This document shows, in pieces, positions 1 through 7,874 of a stretch of DNA of 64,000 nt; position 1 is the stretch's first letter, and each line of letters starts with the position of its first letter. The position numbers and the translations under genes were made by a program. Location: positions 1 through 64,000 of the forward strand of contig CAWDEY010000009.1 of assembly GCA_963801505.1 (NCBI GenBank). The letters are read 5' to 3'. The notes beneath the pieces are model-generated. The model was not told the DNA's origin, made no database searches, and worked only from the letters and a program-made list of their open reading frames with translations. This stretch comes from JAOUFP01 sp963801505 (GTDB lineage: Bacteria > Nitrospirota > Thermodesulfovibrionia > Thermodesulfovibrionales > UBA6898).

Positions 1-42
1 TTAATCAGCGGGTCGCAGGTTCGAATCCTGCACGGCTCACCA
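1..42 (+). tRNA. tRNA-Lys, 3' part only
   Basis: The left edge cuts the gene inside the anticodon loop. Visible are the loop end UUAA, anticodon stem UCAGC, the T arm GCAGG-TTCGAAT-CCTGC (15-31), acceptor strand ACGGCTC, discriminator A (39) and an encoded CCA (40-42). The anticodon must be NUU, so Lys or Asn. The A discriminator and an acceptor of the type GAGCCGU/ACGGCUC fit bacterial tRNA-Lys better than tRNA-Asn, which normally carries G. Confidence 0.85.
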
Positions 43-50
43 TAACAATC

Positions 51-86
51 AAGGACTTAGGAGCTTTTTCCTGAGTCCTTTTTTTC
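51..86 (+). terminator. Rho-independent terminator of the tRNA gene
   Basis: An 11-bp stem (AAGGACTTAGG at 51-61 with CCTGAGTCCTT at 70-80, one G-T pair) closes an 8-base loop and is followed by a run of T. It lies 8 bases after the tRNA CCA end. Confidence 0.85.
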
Positions 87-106
87 TTCTGATCACTACA
101 AAAAGA

Positions 107-285
107 CTACATTTTTTTAACTGTTTTTGCTGGTTCTTTAAATTCCTCTTCATATTTTAAGGTCTCTTCTTTTGTTGTAACAAAAGAGGGTAGCCGAAGT
201 GTGTGCCTTATCCTTTTCTTCCGTTTTCGTAGCAATCAACAACAAATAGTTTGCCTGCTTTTGTATTTTTGACTCGGACTGACAT
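107..285 (-). pseudogene. Decayed N-terminus of a tyrosine-type integrase
   Basis: On the minus strand an ATG at 285 opens MSVRVKNTKAGKLFVVDCY...NGRKG and hits a stop. A one-base shift continues as RHTLRLPSFVTTKEETLKYE... to a stop at 107. Joined, this resembles the first ~60 residues of phage-type integrases: a short beta-hairpin 'arm' region, a GRKG-[x]-R step, then the start of the helical core-binding domain. No catalytic domain follows. The position next to a tRNA 3' end is typical of integrated elements, so this may be the scar of one. Family assignment rests on general resemblance only. Confidence 0.45.
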
Positions 286-294
286 TTTATTATT

Positions 295-570
295 TTATTT
301 TGACTGCCACATGAAAGACATGGCTAAGAAATATATTCCGAGGAAAAATACTGCCATGCTTATGTAGGAAACTAACGTTGCAACCCAGTATAATATTTGA
401 TATTCGGAATCATTACTGTTGTATCCTTTTCTGGAGTATATTACCTTATCTCGTATCATCAGTGCTGTTACGGAAAATATATAGGTAAAGGGTGTGGATA
501 TTAAAAAATAAGTACCGAGCATGAAGGCGAAAGTCCTGCTTAATTCTATTGCTAATTGATTTGTATCCAT
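295..570 (-). CDS. Small membrane protein of unknown function
   Basis: A 91-residue protein with two hydrophobic segments (about 13-40 and 61-86) separated by a polar stretch rich in Tyr, Asn and Arg. I do not recognise a family. The start at 570 has a strong GGAGGGG ribosome site six bases upstream, so expression is likely. It lies between the integrase remnant and the response regulator on the same strand and may be cargo of the former element or host DNA. No function is proposed. Confidence 0.6.
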   Translation of the reverse strand: MDTNQLAIELSRTFAFMLGTYFLISTPFTYIFSVTALMIRDKVIYSRKGYNSNDSEYQILYWVATLVSYISMAVFFLGIYFLAMSFMWQSK

Positions 571-627
571 TCATGTCCCCTCCTTAGAGATATTCAATCA
601 AATTAAGGTATTCATATTCTGTATTAT

Positions 628-1029
628 TTACTCATCATTTGCCGGTTTCTGTATGTCTTTATTTCTACTTTTTTCTATTGCATTTTCTATTACTTCTACA
701 ACCTTTTCAATATCCCCTGGTTTTTTTATTATATTTTCGGCCCCTAATTGCCCGCATTCAAGTGCAACTTCCAATGAGCTGTATGCGGTCATCATAATAA
801 TTGGAACGTCTGAATCTATTGCTTTGAGTTGTTTTAATGTTTCGTTTCCGTCTAGTATTGGCATTCTGATATCCATCAATACAGCATCCGGCCTTTTCAT
901 ATTGAAAGACTGTACTGCTTGTACTCCGTCATGACAGATATTTACTTCATATCCTTCTCTTTCAAATAGATCTCTGAAATATAATCTGCAGATTTCATCA
1001 TCATCTACTACCATGATTCTATTACTCAA
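628..1029 (-). CDS. Single-domain response regulator (CheY-like)
   Basis: The 133-residue product is almost only a receiver domain. The acidic pocket DDD is at 9-11, the phospho-acceptor is D53 in LMDIRMP, the switch Thr is T81 in MMTAY, and the conserved Lys is K103 in IIKKPG. There is no DNA-binding or enzymatic output domain, only a short charged tail. Such proteins act by phosphorylation-dependent binding to a partner, as in chemotaxis or phosphorelays. No histidine kinase is adjacent, so it is an orphan here. An AGGAGGAAAAGG site precedes the ATG at 1029. Family assignment is secure; the partner is unknown. Confidence 0.93.
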   Translation of the reverse strand: MSNRIMVVDDDEICRLYFRDLFEREGYEVNICHDGVQAVQSFNMKRPDAVLMDIRMPILDGNETLKQLKAIDSDVPIIMMTAYSSLEVALECGQLGAENIIKKPGDIEKVVEVIENAIEKSRNKDIQKPANDE

Positions 1030-1218
1030 GACCTTTTCCTCCTGTATATAGTTTTTAATATTTTCTGTAAAGAATAAGAAAAACGTCCTGAAGACATCTA
1101 GTTTTGTTTTCGCATGATTGCTGTCTCCTTTCCGTGCGCATGCCTGGTCGTTTAAGTTTTTCTTTTATATTGTTTGTTATTCCTAATATGGCCTATCTGA
1201 CAAAACCTCATGCCGGAC

Positions 1219-1596
1219 TTAGCTCCTCAGCGCTTCAGATATTCCCCTGTAAATGAGCCCTTTGCCAATATCATGGGGAGTGCCTTCGAAGATAATCATT
1301 CCGCCTTTATCTCCGCCTTCAGGGCCGAGATCAATGATCCAGTCTGCGGCCCTGATAATATCCAGATTATGCTCTATAAGTATCACCGTGCTGCCTGTTT
1401 CAACGAGTCTGTTGAGGATATTGAGAAGCGCCTGCACATCGGAAAAATGCAGTCCCACTGTAGGTTCATCGAGAATATAAAGAAGTGACGAGTGACGAGT
1501 GACGAGTGATGAGTTTAATTCAGCGCAGATTTTGAGCCTCTTCTCGCCTCCCTCCGGAAAGTGTTGTGGCAGATTGTCCGAGCCGGAGATATCCAA
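1219..1596 (-). pseudogene. uvrA: uvrA, C-terminal part after a frameshift
   Basis: This frame carries the end of UvrA that the upstream frame loses: GGEKRLKICAEL (rest of the second ABC signature), Walker B LYILDEPTVGLHFSD, the H-loop region VILIEHNLDII and the WIIDLGPEGG motif near the usual C-terminus. The true reading must pass from the frame of 1520-3958 into this one near 1550. Its apparent ATG start is not a real start. Between the signature and Walker B it also contains a heptanucleotide-repeat insertion (1484-1514) that encodes SSLVTRHSSL. Confidence 0.85.
1484..1514 (+). repeat. Heptanucleotide array in uvrA (AGTGACG x3, AGTGATG)
   Basis: Four units of 7 bp plus three bases lie in perfect register inside the uvrA coding sequence. 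On the uvrA strand the unit reads TCACTCG or TCACTCA and encodes SSLVTRHSSL, which is absent from ordinary UvrA at this point just before Walker B. Confidence 0.9.
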
Positions 1597-3958
1597 GGCC
1601 CGTCTCCATCATCAGTCCCAGTTTGGACATGATAGCCGGTTGGTCTTCAAACAAAATACACGCCTCCTCAACTGTCATATTCAGAATATCGTGGATGCTT
1701 TTATACCTGTAGGTGATCCTTAAGGCCTCAGGCCTGTACCTCTTGCCGTGGCATTTTTCGCATTTTATATACAGGTCCTCAAAAAAATACATTTCCATTA
1801 GTTCATAGCCGACGCCCTTGCAGGTCTCGCACCTGCCGCCAGGGACATTGAAGGAAAAGAACCCCGGACCATAACCATAGGCCTTGGCCTCCTTCTGTCC
1901 TGAAAAGAGTTTCCTTATATGATCAAATATCTTCAGGTACGTTACAGGATTGGAGCGCGGACTCCGGCCTATCGGGGACTGATCAATCAGTTTAACTCCT
2001 TTGAGATGCTCATCACCTTCAAGCCTCTCATAAGGCAGAGGCGGTTCACTGCCTGCTCTGAATTTCCTGGCCAGCGCATTGTAAAGCGTCTTAACTACAA
2101 GACTGCTCTTGCCGGAGCCTGAGACTCCTGTAACAGCGATCAGTCTATGCAGAGGGACGCTGAGTCTGACAGCCCTGAGGTTGTTCCCCGCAGCTCCGGA
2201 AAGGGTAAGCATTTCACCGGAAAATCCCCTTCTCTTGAAGGGCACTTCAACCTTTTCGGTGCCCTTCATATATCTTGCTGTCAGTGAATCAGTCTTCAGA
2301 AACTCCCCTGCGGGTCCTGAGAAAACAACCTCACCGCCCTTATGCCCTCCTCCGGGGCCTAGTTCGACAACCCATTCAGCTTTTTCTATTATCCCCCTGT
2401 CATGTTCAACCACAATCACTGTATTTCCAAGGTCTGCCAGACGCCTCAGAATCCCGGTCACCCTTTCAGTGTCCCTCGCGTGAAGCCCGACTGTTGGCTC
2501 GTCAAGGACATAGAGTGTGCCGGTCAACAATGAAGAGAGCTGGTTTGAGAGGTTTATCCTCTGATACTCCCCTCCTGAAAGCGTTTTGCCGTAACGTTCA
2601 AGGGTAATATATTCGAGTCCGACTTTCTCCAGAAACTGGAGCTTCATGCTTATCTGCCTGAGGAGTTCCTTTGCGATGTCCCTTTTGAAAGGCGAAAGCC
2701 CGATATCAGCAAAAAAACGCGAAGACTCAGAGATCGGCATTCTGCACAACTCAGAAATGTCCAGGTCTGCAACCTTGTATGCCAGGGCTTCCCGGCTCAG
2801 TCTTTTACCCTGACACACAGGACAGGTAACGCCTCTTCTGTATCTGCTTAGGAACACCCTGACGTGCAGTTTATAGCGCCTTCCTTCCATGTCCTCGAAA
2901 AAAGCGTCAATGCCGTAAAAATCAGAGGTCCCTTTGAAGATCTTTTCCCTTTCATCAGGAGTAAAATCCTGAAACGGTTTTTTTACGTCAAGGCCTGTCT
3001 TCTTTGCTCCTGCAATCATCTGCTTCTTCCACCATATATACGCGGGCTTATTCCAGGGGTCAACGGCTCCTTGTGAAAGAGAGAGGGTTTTATCCGGGAC
3101 AATCAGGTCTTCGGCGTAACGCAAGGTATTACCAAACCCCTTGCATTCAGGACACGCTCCGACAGGATGATTAAAGGAAAAAAGAATAGAAGAAGGGGAA
3201 GGCAGACTGATATCGCACTCGTCGCATGCGTTGTCTGAAGAAAAACCGTGAACCGTGAACCGTGAACCGTAAACAGGATTCATTATTGCCACCTTGATCT
3301 TGCCACGTCCTTCCCTCCATGCCATCTCCAGGGAATCCGAGAGCCTCGGCTCATCCTTTAACACAAGCCTGTCAAGGACAATATCAAGCGAAGTATATTC
3401 CCCGCCGGGCAGTTCTTTTATATCAATGGTCTCATCCTGGTGCCAGACCCTGTAAAAACCTCTTTGCTGAAGCTCTTCTGCCGATGCCGCAGACGGGAAC
3501 ATAATTACTGCCTTGCTGCCAGGGTATTTCTCAAGAAGTTCTGAAACAATCTGCGAGGGGTCCCATCTCCGTATTTCCGTTTTGCACACAGGGCAAAAAG
3601 GGGTTCCTATCTTCGCATAGAGCAGCCTGAAAAGTTCGTAAAGTTCTGTCAGGGTCCCTACTGTTGAGCGTGAACCGCGCACAGGGTTCTTTTGCTCAAG
3701 GGCTATCGCGGGCCTGATATTTTCGATGGAATCAACCTCAGGTCTGTCGAGCTTTTCAAGAAAAAGCCGGGCATAGGTGGAAAGAGACTCAATAAAACGC
3801 CACTGTCCCTCCGCAAAGATCGTATCAAAGGCCAGAGACGACTTGCCGGAGCCTGAAACACCCGTAATGACGATGACTTTGTTATGCGGAAGCCGGAGGT
3901 CTATATTTTTGAGATTGTTTTGCCGCGCGCCGGTAATAATCAGTTCATCTTTGGACAT
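1520..3958 (-). CDS. uvrA: Excinuclease ABC subunit A, frameshifted at the 3' end
   Basis: UvrA is the damage-sensing ABC ATPase of nucleotide excision repair. Visible in order are Walker A GVSGSGKSSL (33-42), zinc-module CxxC pairs (CDEC, CPECKG, CPVCQGKR), signature LSGGEYQRINL, Walker B LYVLDEPTVGLH, a second Walker A GVSGSGKSSL, and the second zinc module CETCKG...CEKCHGKRY. The frame breaks in the second signature, ATTLSGG, and stops at 1520; the rest lies in another frame to 1219. The joined length (about 910 residues) is normal for UvrA. At 1543-1555 the sequence reads as a duplication of GAGG compared with an expected LSGGEKR. A heptamer array at 3244-3274 encodes an extra loop in the first zinc/insertion region. 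If the frameshift is real, the second ATPase site is lost. Confidence 0.93.
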   Translation of the reverse strand: MSKDELIITGARQNNLKNIDLRLPHNKVIVITGVSGSGKSSLAFDTIFAEGQWRFIESLSTYARLFLEKLDRPEVDSIENIRPAIALEQKNPVRGSRSTVGTLTELYELFRLLYAKIGTPFCPVCKTEIRRWDPSQIVSELLEKYPGSKAVIMFPSAASAEELQQRGFYRVWHQDETIDIKELPGGEYTSLDIVLDRLVLKDEPRLSDSLEMAWREGRGKIKVAIMNPVYGSRFTVHGFSSDNACDECDISLPSPSSILFSFNHPVGACPECKGFGNTLRYAEDLIVPDKTLSLSQGAVDPWNKPAYIWWKKQMIAGAKKTGLDVKKPFQDFTPDEREKIFKGTSDFYGIDAFFEDMEGRRYKLHVRVFLSRYRRGVTCPVCQGKRLSREALAYKVADLDISELCRMPISESSRFFADIGLSPFKRDIAKELLRQISMKLQFLEKVGLEYITLERYGKTLSGGEYQRINLSNQLSSLLTGTLYVLDEPTVGLHARDTERVTGILRRLADLGNTVIVVEHDRGIIEKAEWVVELGPGGGHKGGEVVFSGPAGEFLKTDSLTARYMKGTEKVEVPFKRRGFSGEMLTLSGAAGNNLRAVRLSVPLHRLIAVTGVSGSGKSSLVVKTLYNALARKFRAGSEPPLPYERLEGDEHLKGVKLIDQSPIGRSPRSNPVTYLKIFDHIRKLFSGQKEAKAYGYGPGFFSFNVPGGRCETCKGVGYELMEMYFFEDLYIKCEKCHGKRYRPEALRITYRYKSIHDILNMTVEEACILFEDQPAIMSKLGLMMETGLGYLRLGQSATTLSGGRREEAQNLR
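3244..3274 (+). repeat. Heptanucleotide array in uvrA (AACCGTG x3, AACCGTA)
   Basis: Four 7-bp units plus AAC sit in register inside uvrA. On the coding strand they encode VYGSRFTVHG within the insertion region just N-terminal to the CDEC zinc ligands. The reading frame of uvrA passes through intact. Confidence 0.9.
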
Positions 3959-4039
3959 TTGGATATTTTAACACAGCCGCAACAGACATAATAGAAAACC
4001 GTCTTTGCATTGCAGAAATAAATTCAGGGCAATCTCTTC

Positions 4040-4486
4040 TTAAAAGTTTCTGTTATTATTGCAGTCTATGGCAAATTTGTCCCCTGCTACCCTTGTGCCG
4101 GCAATACCGGTAGCAGTTGCGATAAAGCAGGGAGTGGTAGCCGAAGCTAAATCTGCCGTTGTATTGTTATAGGGGTACGGGACGGGTGTAGGGAGGGCTT
4201 TACCGGCCACAGTAGTAATTACATAATTGAACTTCAGGTCTGAACCCGGCTTAAAACGCGGCAGGGCTGCAATCAGGGCTGCTGTATTAGCACCTGGAAC
4301 ATAGTTTCCGCCATCTGCAAAAACCTGCTCTTCGAGCAGCCTCAGATTCTGGAGATTAGTATAGGCCTCTGTCCTGGCGGCCTTTACGCCCTGACCGACA
4401 AATGAAGGGACAGCGATCATAGCAAGAATCCCTATTATGGCCACGACTATTAAAAGTTCAATAATTGTAAAACCTTTTTTATTCAT
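4040..4486 (-). CDS. Type IV pilin-like protein (third pilin of the operon)
   Basis: The prepilin leader is minimal: MNKKG, then FTIIELLIVVAIIGILAMIAV, the hydrophobic N-terminal helix of type IV pilins with Glu at mature position 5. The 148-residue product ends with a Cys-bounded loop (CFIATATG ... FAIDCNN), as in many pilins. It would be cleaved and N-methylated by PilD and assembled in a pilus or pseudopilus. Its start overlaps the end of the upstream glycosyltransferase gene by 8 bp, so the two are translationally coupled. The head domain differs clearly from the two pilins further upstream, so it may be a minor pilin. Confidence 0.9.
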   Translation of the reverse strand: MNKKGFTIIELLIVVAIIGILAMIAVPSFVGQGVKAARTEAYTNLQNLRLLEEQVFADGGNYVPGANTAALIAALPRFKPGSDLKFNYVITTVAGKALPTPVPYPYNNTTADLASATTPCFIATATGIAGTRVAGDKFAIDCNNNRNF

Positions 4487-6368
4487 TTTTGCCCCCTCTC
4501 AATCTTTCAATTGTTTTAAGATTATCTATGGCAGGTGAAAATAATGGGTCTATTTTTAAAGCTGAGAGAAAATAATTTTTGGCCTCATCCATTGCCCCTT
4601 TTTTGGCGTACAAAACCCCTATCTTATTATATGTCTTCACGGTCTTCACGGAACCAGGGTCTATCTTTATTATATTCTTATATTGCATTATAGCATCATC
4701 ATAAGATTTCTTGCGCTCATACAAAACTGCTAATGCATACCTTGCAAGGACGAATCGGGAATTTTTATTTATCGCTTCTTTATAACTTTTTACCGCTTCA
4801 TCGATTAAACCCGCTTTTTCGTAAACAGTCCCGACCAAATACTGGAGGTCAGGTGAATTGATTGGATCAAGGACAAGCGCTTTTTTCATTTCCGACAACG
4901 CCTCCTCCTTCTTTCCCATTTCAGCATAGCATAGTGCAAGCGCAAGCATGGAATTAGGTTTTTCCTTTACCTCGGCCAGGCTTGTTGCTTTTTGATATGC
5001 AGCAACCGCAAGGTCTCTTTCCCCCCGTTCCTGATAAGCGCTGCCAAGATTGAGATAACCACGCGCCTTCAGGGGAGATTTATGCACTACATCTTCCCAG
5101 TAAGCTATTCTGCTGGTCCACACCATATTCCTCTTTGTAGTGATATAGGTCAAAGAAAAAAGAAGAACAGCGACAGTGAGTATTATCAGGTATTTTTTTT
5201 GCGGAATATTCACAATTTTTGAGGCATGGTAGAGACCTAAAGAAAACAACAGAAAGAATCCGGCTGAGGCAAGATATACCCTGTGCTCAAAGATTACATC
5301 TATTAAAGGAATAAAGCTTGACGTAGGGGCAAGTATTAAAAAAAACCACACGAGGGCAAAAGAACCGATCTTCCATCTCTTAAAGAGCAATACGACCGCA
5401 CTGAGCAAAAGCAGCAGTAAAATAAGAGAAGGAAGGGTCGAGGGCGGATCAAGGAATCCATGACTGATGGCAAAATCATAGTCGCTGTTCTGATTGATTG
5501 GCAAGATCAGAAGGCCAATATATTTTGCTATCACCCTTGTCTGAGTCAAAAAATATTCATACGGCCCAAACTGCAGCTTGAACCCTATGCGCAGAGTGGT
5601 ATCATTGATAATAGTATGGATCCTGTAAAAAATTCCCACCATTACAGGAAGGACCACGATTCCGAGCTTTGTCAGCTGAAGTCTCCTTCCGGGCTGGTCC
5701 TTTAAAAAATAAAACCAGTAGGCGGAAAGCACAAAGGGAAGCGTTATTATAATTTCCTTGCTTCCAAGACCGAGGAAAAAACAGATTATGCCTCCCAGAT
5801 ATGAGATATTGCTTTTAAGGGAGTTGTCCGAAAGCCCTCTTATAAAAAACAGCAGCGCCAGCAGGTAGAAGAAAGAGCCCAATATCTCCGCCCTCTGGGA
5901 TATATAGGAAACAGCCCCTGTCTGTATTGGATGGAGCCCAAAAAAAATGACTGTAAGGAAAGATATCCAGATTGCCTGCTCCCTGTAAGGCGAGGCCGGA
6001 AGAGACAGTGTTTTATAAACCAATATATAAAGCAGAAGAATATTCGCAAGATGGACAATAAAGTTAAAAACATGATAACCAAACGGGTCGAATCTCCCGG
6101 CCGCGTAATTAACTGCAAAGGTAAAATAGGTAAGAGGTCTGTTGCCCTGGATCGCGTTGTTTAAATAATCTGCGACCCCGAGGGTTCGGAAAAATGAAAA
6201 ATCCTTGATCGTCAGATTATCTTCAATGGTGCTCACATCGTCAAATACGAATTCCCCATTGAGAGTGTTCAGATATCCGAGAAATGCAAACAAGTAGACT
6301 GTGAAAAGCAATAGGTATGTATACAGTACCTGTCTTTTCGCCTCTTTGGGGGCGTCTTGCACACTCAC
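4479..6368 (-). CDS. Multi-membrane GT-C-like glycosyltransferase with C-terminal TPR repeats
   Basis: The 629-residue protein has about ten hydrophobic segments in residues 15-420, an acidic luminal loop early on (FVFDDVSTIEDN near residue 40), and then about five tetratricopeptide repeats to the end. This architecture is that of TMTC-like, dolichyl/undecaprenyl-phosphate-sugar-dependent O-glycosyltransferases. GTG at 6368 overlaps the stop of the upstream pilin (GTGA), and its stop overlaps the next pilin start. Being locked between pilin genes suggests that its substrate is pilin; that is inference. Its role could also be in assembly through the TPR part. Confidence 0.75.
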   Translation of the reverse strand: MSVQDAPKEAKRQVLYTYLLLFTVYLFAFLGYLNTLNGEFVFDDVSTIEDNLTIKDFSFFRTLGVADYLNNAIQGNRPLTYFTFAVNYAAGRFDPFGYHVFNFIVHLANILLLYILVYKTLSLPASPYREQAIWISFLTVIFFGLHPIQTGAVSYISQRAEILGSFFYLLALLFFIRGLSDNSLKSNISYLGGIICFFLGLGSKEIIITLPFVLSAYWFYFLKDQPGRRLQLTKLGIVVLPVMVGIFYRIHTIINDTTLRIGFKLQFGPYEYFLTQTRVIAKYIGLLILPINQNSDYDFAISHGFLDPPSTLPSLILLLLLLSAVVLLFKRWKIGSFALVWFFLILAPTSSFIPLIDVIFEHRVYLASAGFFLLFSLGLYHASKIVNIPQKKYLIILTVAVLLFSLTYITTKRNMVWTSRIAYWEDVVHKSPLKARGYLNLGSAYQERGERDLAVAAYQKATSLAEVKEKPNSMLALALCYAEMGKKEEALSEMKKALVLDPINSPDLQYLVGTVYEKAGLIDEAVKSYKEAINKNSRFVLARYALAVLYERKKSYDDAIMQYKNIIKIDPGSVKTVKTYNKIGVLYAKKGAMDEAKNYFLSALKIDPLFSPAIDNLKTIERLRGGKNE

Positions 6369-6901
6369 TCGGCCGAGACGACCTTGTCTACCAGTATTTT
6401 GCCGTCGATGTCCCTTGCTACGACCCTGAGACTCTGTGTGCCTGAGATAACGCTGATTTGTCCTTTATAGGTTAAATCAGGGTCCATCAGAACATAAGTA
6501 CTATCGAGTGCCTGCCAAAGTTTGACGCCGGAATTCCATGGCGACATTTCCTTTAACTTTAAATTTCTGTTAGCTACATATGTGTTTGAAACGCCTGCGA
6601 TAGCAAGTTCATGGTTAGTCTTATCTGCCTGTGCTCCTGCCGTAGTAATAGTTCCGTCAAAGTTAGTGTCTACCTCGATGATGTCCTCCACGCTTCTTCC
6701 AGCCATCAGCCATGCCTGCAGCTCAGGGACAACAGACGTTGCAGAACGACTAATTGAGCCTCTTCTGGACTTCTCCTGCATGCCGATGTATCCGGGAATC
6801 GCTATTGCTGCAAGGATGCCGATTATCGCCACAACGATCAACAGTTCGATAAGCGTAAAGCCCTTTTGTTCTCCTGTAGACAGTGCTGTCCTTATTTTCA
6901 T
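6365..6901 (-). CDS. Type IV pilin-like protein (second pilin)
   Basis: I place the start at the ATG at 6901, giving the leader MKIRTALSTGEQKG followed by FTLIELLIVVAIIGILAAIAI; the longer frame to 6955 would run into the hairpin at 6931-6964. The mature protein has Glu5 and a 150-residue head. It is a close paralogue of the next upstream pilin: both share the RSATSV-PELQAWL stretch, VDTNFDGT, QAD-TN--LAIAGV, LKEMSPWNS and the VVARD-DGK-LV-KVV ending. VDTNFDGT resembles a DxNxDG calcium loop. The stop overlaps the GTG start of the glycosyltransferase gene. Confidence 0.9.
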   Translation of the reverse strand: MKIRTALSTGEQKGFTLIELLIVVAIIGILAAIAIPGYIGMQEKSRRGSISRSATSVVPELQAWLMAGRSVEDIIEVDTNFDGTITTAGAQADKTNHELAIAGVSNTYVANRNLKLKEMSPWNSGVKLWQALDSTYVLMDPDLTYKGQISVISGTQSLRVVARDIDGKILVDKVVSAE

Positions 6902-6930
6902 TATGTATAATTTCCTGAAGAGTAACAAAT

Positions 6931-6964
6931 AAAGAATGCATGGGCCCGTCCCCATGCATTCTTT
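6931..6964 (-). terminator. Perfect 14-bp hairpin between two pilin genes
   Basis: AAAGAATGCATGGG (6931-6944) pairs with CCCATGCATTCTTT (6951-6964) around a 6-base loop. It starts 22 bases after the stop of the first pilin and is followed on that strand only by ATTTGTT, a weak U-tract. It could be an inefficient terminator or an mRNA 3'-end stabiliser that keeps the first pilin more abundant than the rest of the operon. Confidence 0.6.
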
Positions 6965-6986
6965 ATTGCCAAAAATAAATTTTACC

Positions 6987-7520
6987 TTAGTCTGATGTTA
7001 CGACCTTGTTTACCAGCATCTTACCATCGTTGTCCCTTGCTACAACCTGGATACCCTGTGTGCCTGAGATAATTTGGACTTCACCTTTAGCGTTTACATC
7101 AGGATCTACATAAACATAAGCGCTATCTTCAAATTTCCAAAGCGGGGTGAGAGAATTCCATGGGGACATTTCCTTCAGCTGCGAATTTCTTTTAGCTACA
7201 TATTGTGCTGGAACACCTGCTATAGCAAGTGCCTGGTTGGTCATATCTGCTTGTGCTCCTGACTGCGTAACAGTTCCGTCAAAGTTAGTGTCTACCTCTA
7301 TACGGTCTTGTACGCCCCTTGATGACTGCAGCCATGCCTGAAGTTCAGGGATAACAGATGTTGCCGACCGAGTAATCGCGCCCTTTCTGGATTTCTCCTG
7401 CATACCAATATAGCCCGGTATTGCAATTGCCGCCAGAATACCGATAATCGCCACAACGATCAAAAGCTCAATCAGTGTAAAACCTTTCTGTTCTTTCAAA
7501 TTGTTCACTGCCTTGTACAT
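6987..7520 (-). CDS. Type IV pilin-like protein (first, probably major pilin)
   Basis: 177 residues: leader MYKAVNNLKEQKG, then FTLIELLIVVAIIGILAAIAI with Glu5, then a head domain containing VDTNFDGT and ending in KVVTSD. AAGGAGG lies seven bases before the ATG. It is the first gene after a sigma-54-like promoter and is followed by a strong hairpin, the usual arrangement for an abundantly expressed pilin. It is a tandem paralogue of the gene at 6365-6901. The lack of a C-terminal disulfide pair distinguishes both from classical type IVa PilA; a role in pilus or T2SS-like fibres is expected. Confidence 0.92.
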   Translation of the reverse strand: MYKAVNNLKEQKGFTLIELLIVVAIIGILAAIAIPGYIGMQEKSRKGAITRSATSVIPELQAWLQSSRGVQDRIEVDTNFDGTVTQSGAQADMTNQALAIAGVPAQYVAKRNSQLKEMSPWNSLTPLWKFEDSAYVYVDPDVNAKGEVQIISGTQGIQVVARDNDGKMLVNKVVTSD

Positions 7521-7654
7521 AATATTTCCTCCTTATTAATGTTAGTGTTCGGGATATCCGACACATACTTCAAATTTCCAGCTGCCAGTAACTGCCTTAT
7601 GCCTTTAATCTCCACCTCCTCAAAATAAGAATCGCTTTGACGCTAATGATATAA

Positions 7655-7671
7655 AAGCAGGTTCTGTGCCA
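7655..7671 (-). promoter_or_regulatory. Sigma-54 (-24/-12) promoter for the pilin operon
   Basis: On the minus strand TGGCACAGAACCTGCTT matches the RpoN consensus TGGCAC-N-N4-TTGCW: GG at 7670-7669 and GC at 7658-7657 have exact spacing, with one C for T at the -12 box. It points toward the pilin start about 135 bases downstream. Pilin genes in several gram-negative groups are RpoN-dependent through PilR-type activators; none is in the window. The rest of 7521-7874 is AT-rich and shows no gene. Confidence 0.6.
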
Positions 7672-7874
7672 TTATCTCTAAGTTAAGCAATCCTATTAAT
7701 ATCAAGCAGTTCCGGTTTAAAGAATGGGTCAAAAATTATTATACGCCAAGATTGGTTGACATAATTTGTCACTAAATGTCTAATCCTTGTCATAATGCTG
7801 CAAATTTCATGAAAACCTGCCATCGTGGAAACTATGATATAATTGATCGAAATCATATTATACACTGGATGGTC

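Noticed and set aside
1210..1723. Plus-strand frames opposite uvrA
   Set aside because: They are antisense shadows of the conserved UvrA C-terminus and have no family resemblance.
7776..7874. N-terminal extension of the activase
   Set aside because: Residues before MKHIGLDAG do not resemble the family, which begins at the ATP-binding strand.
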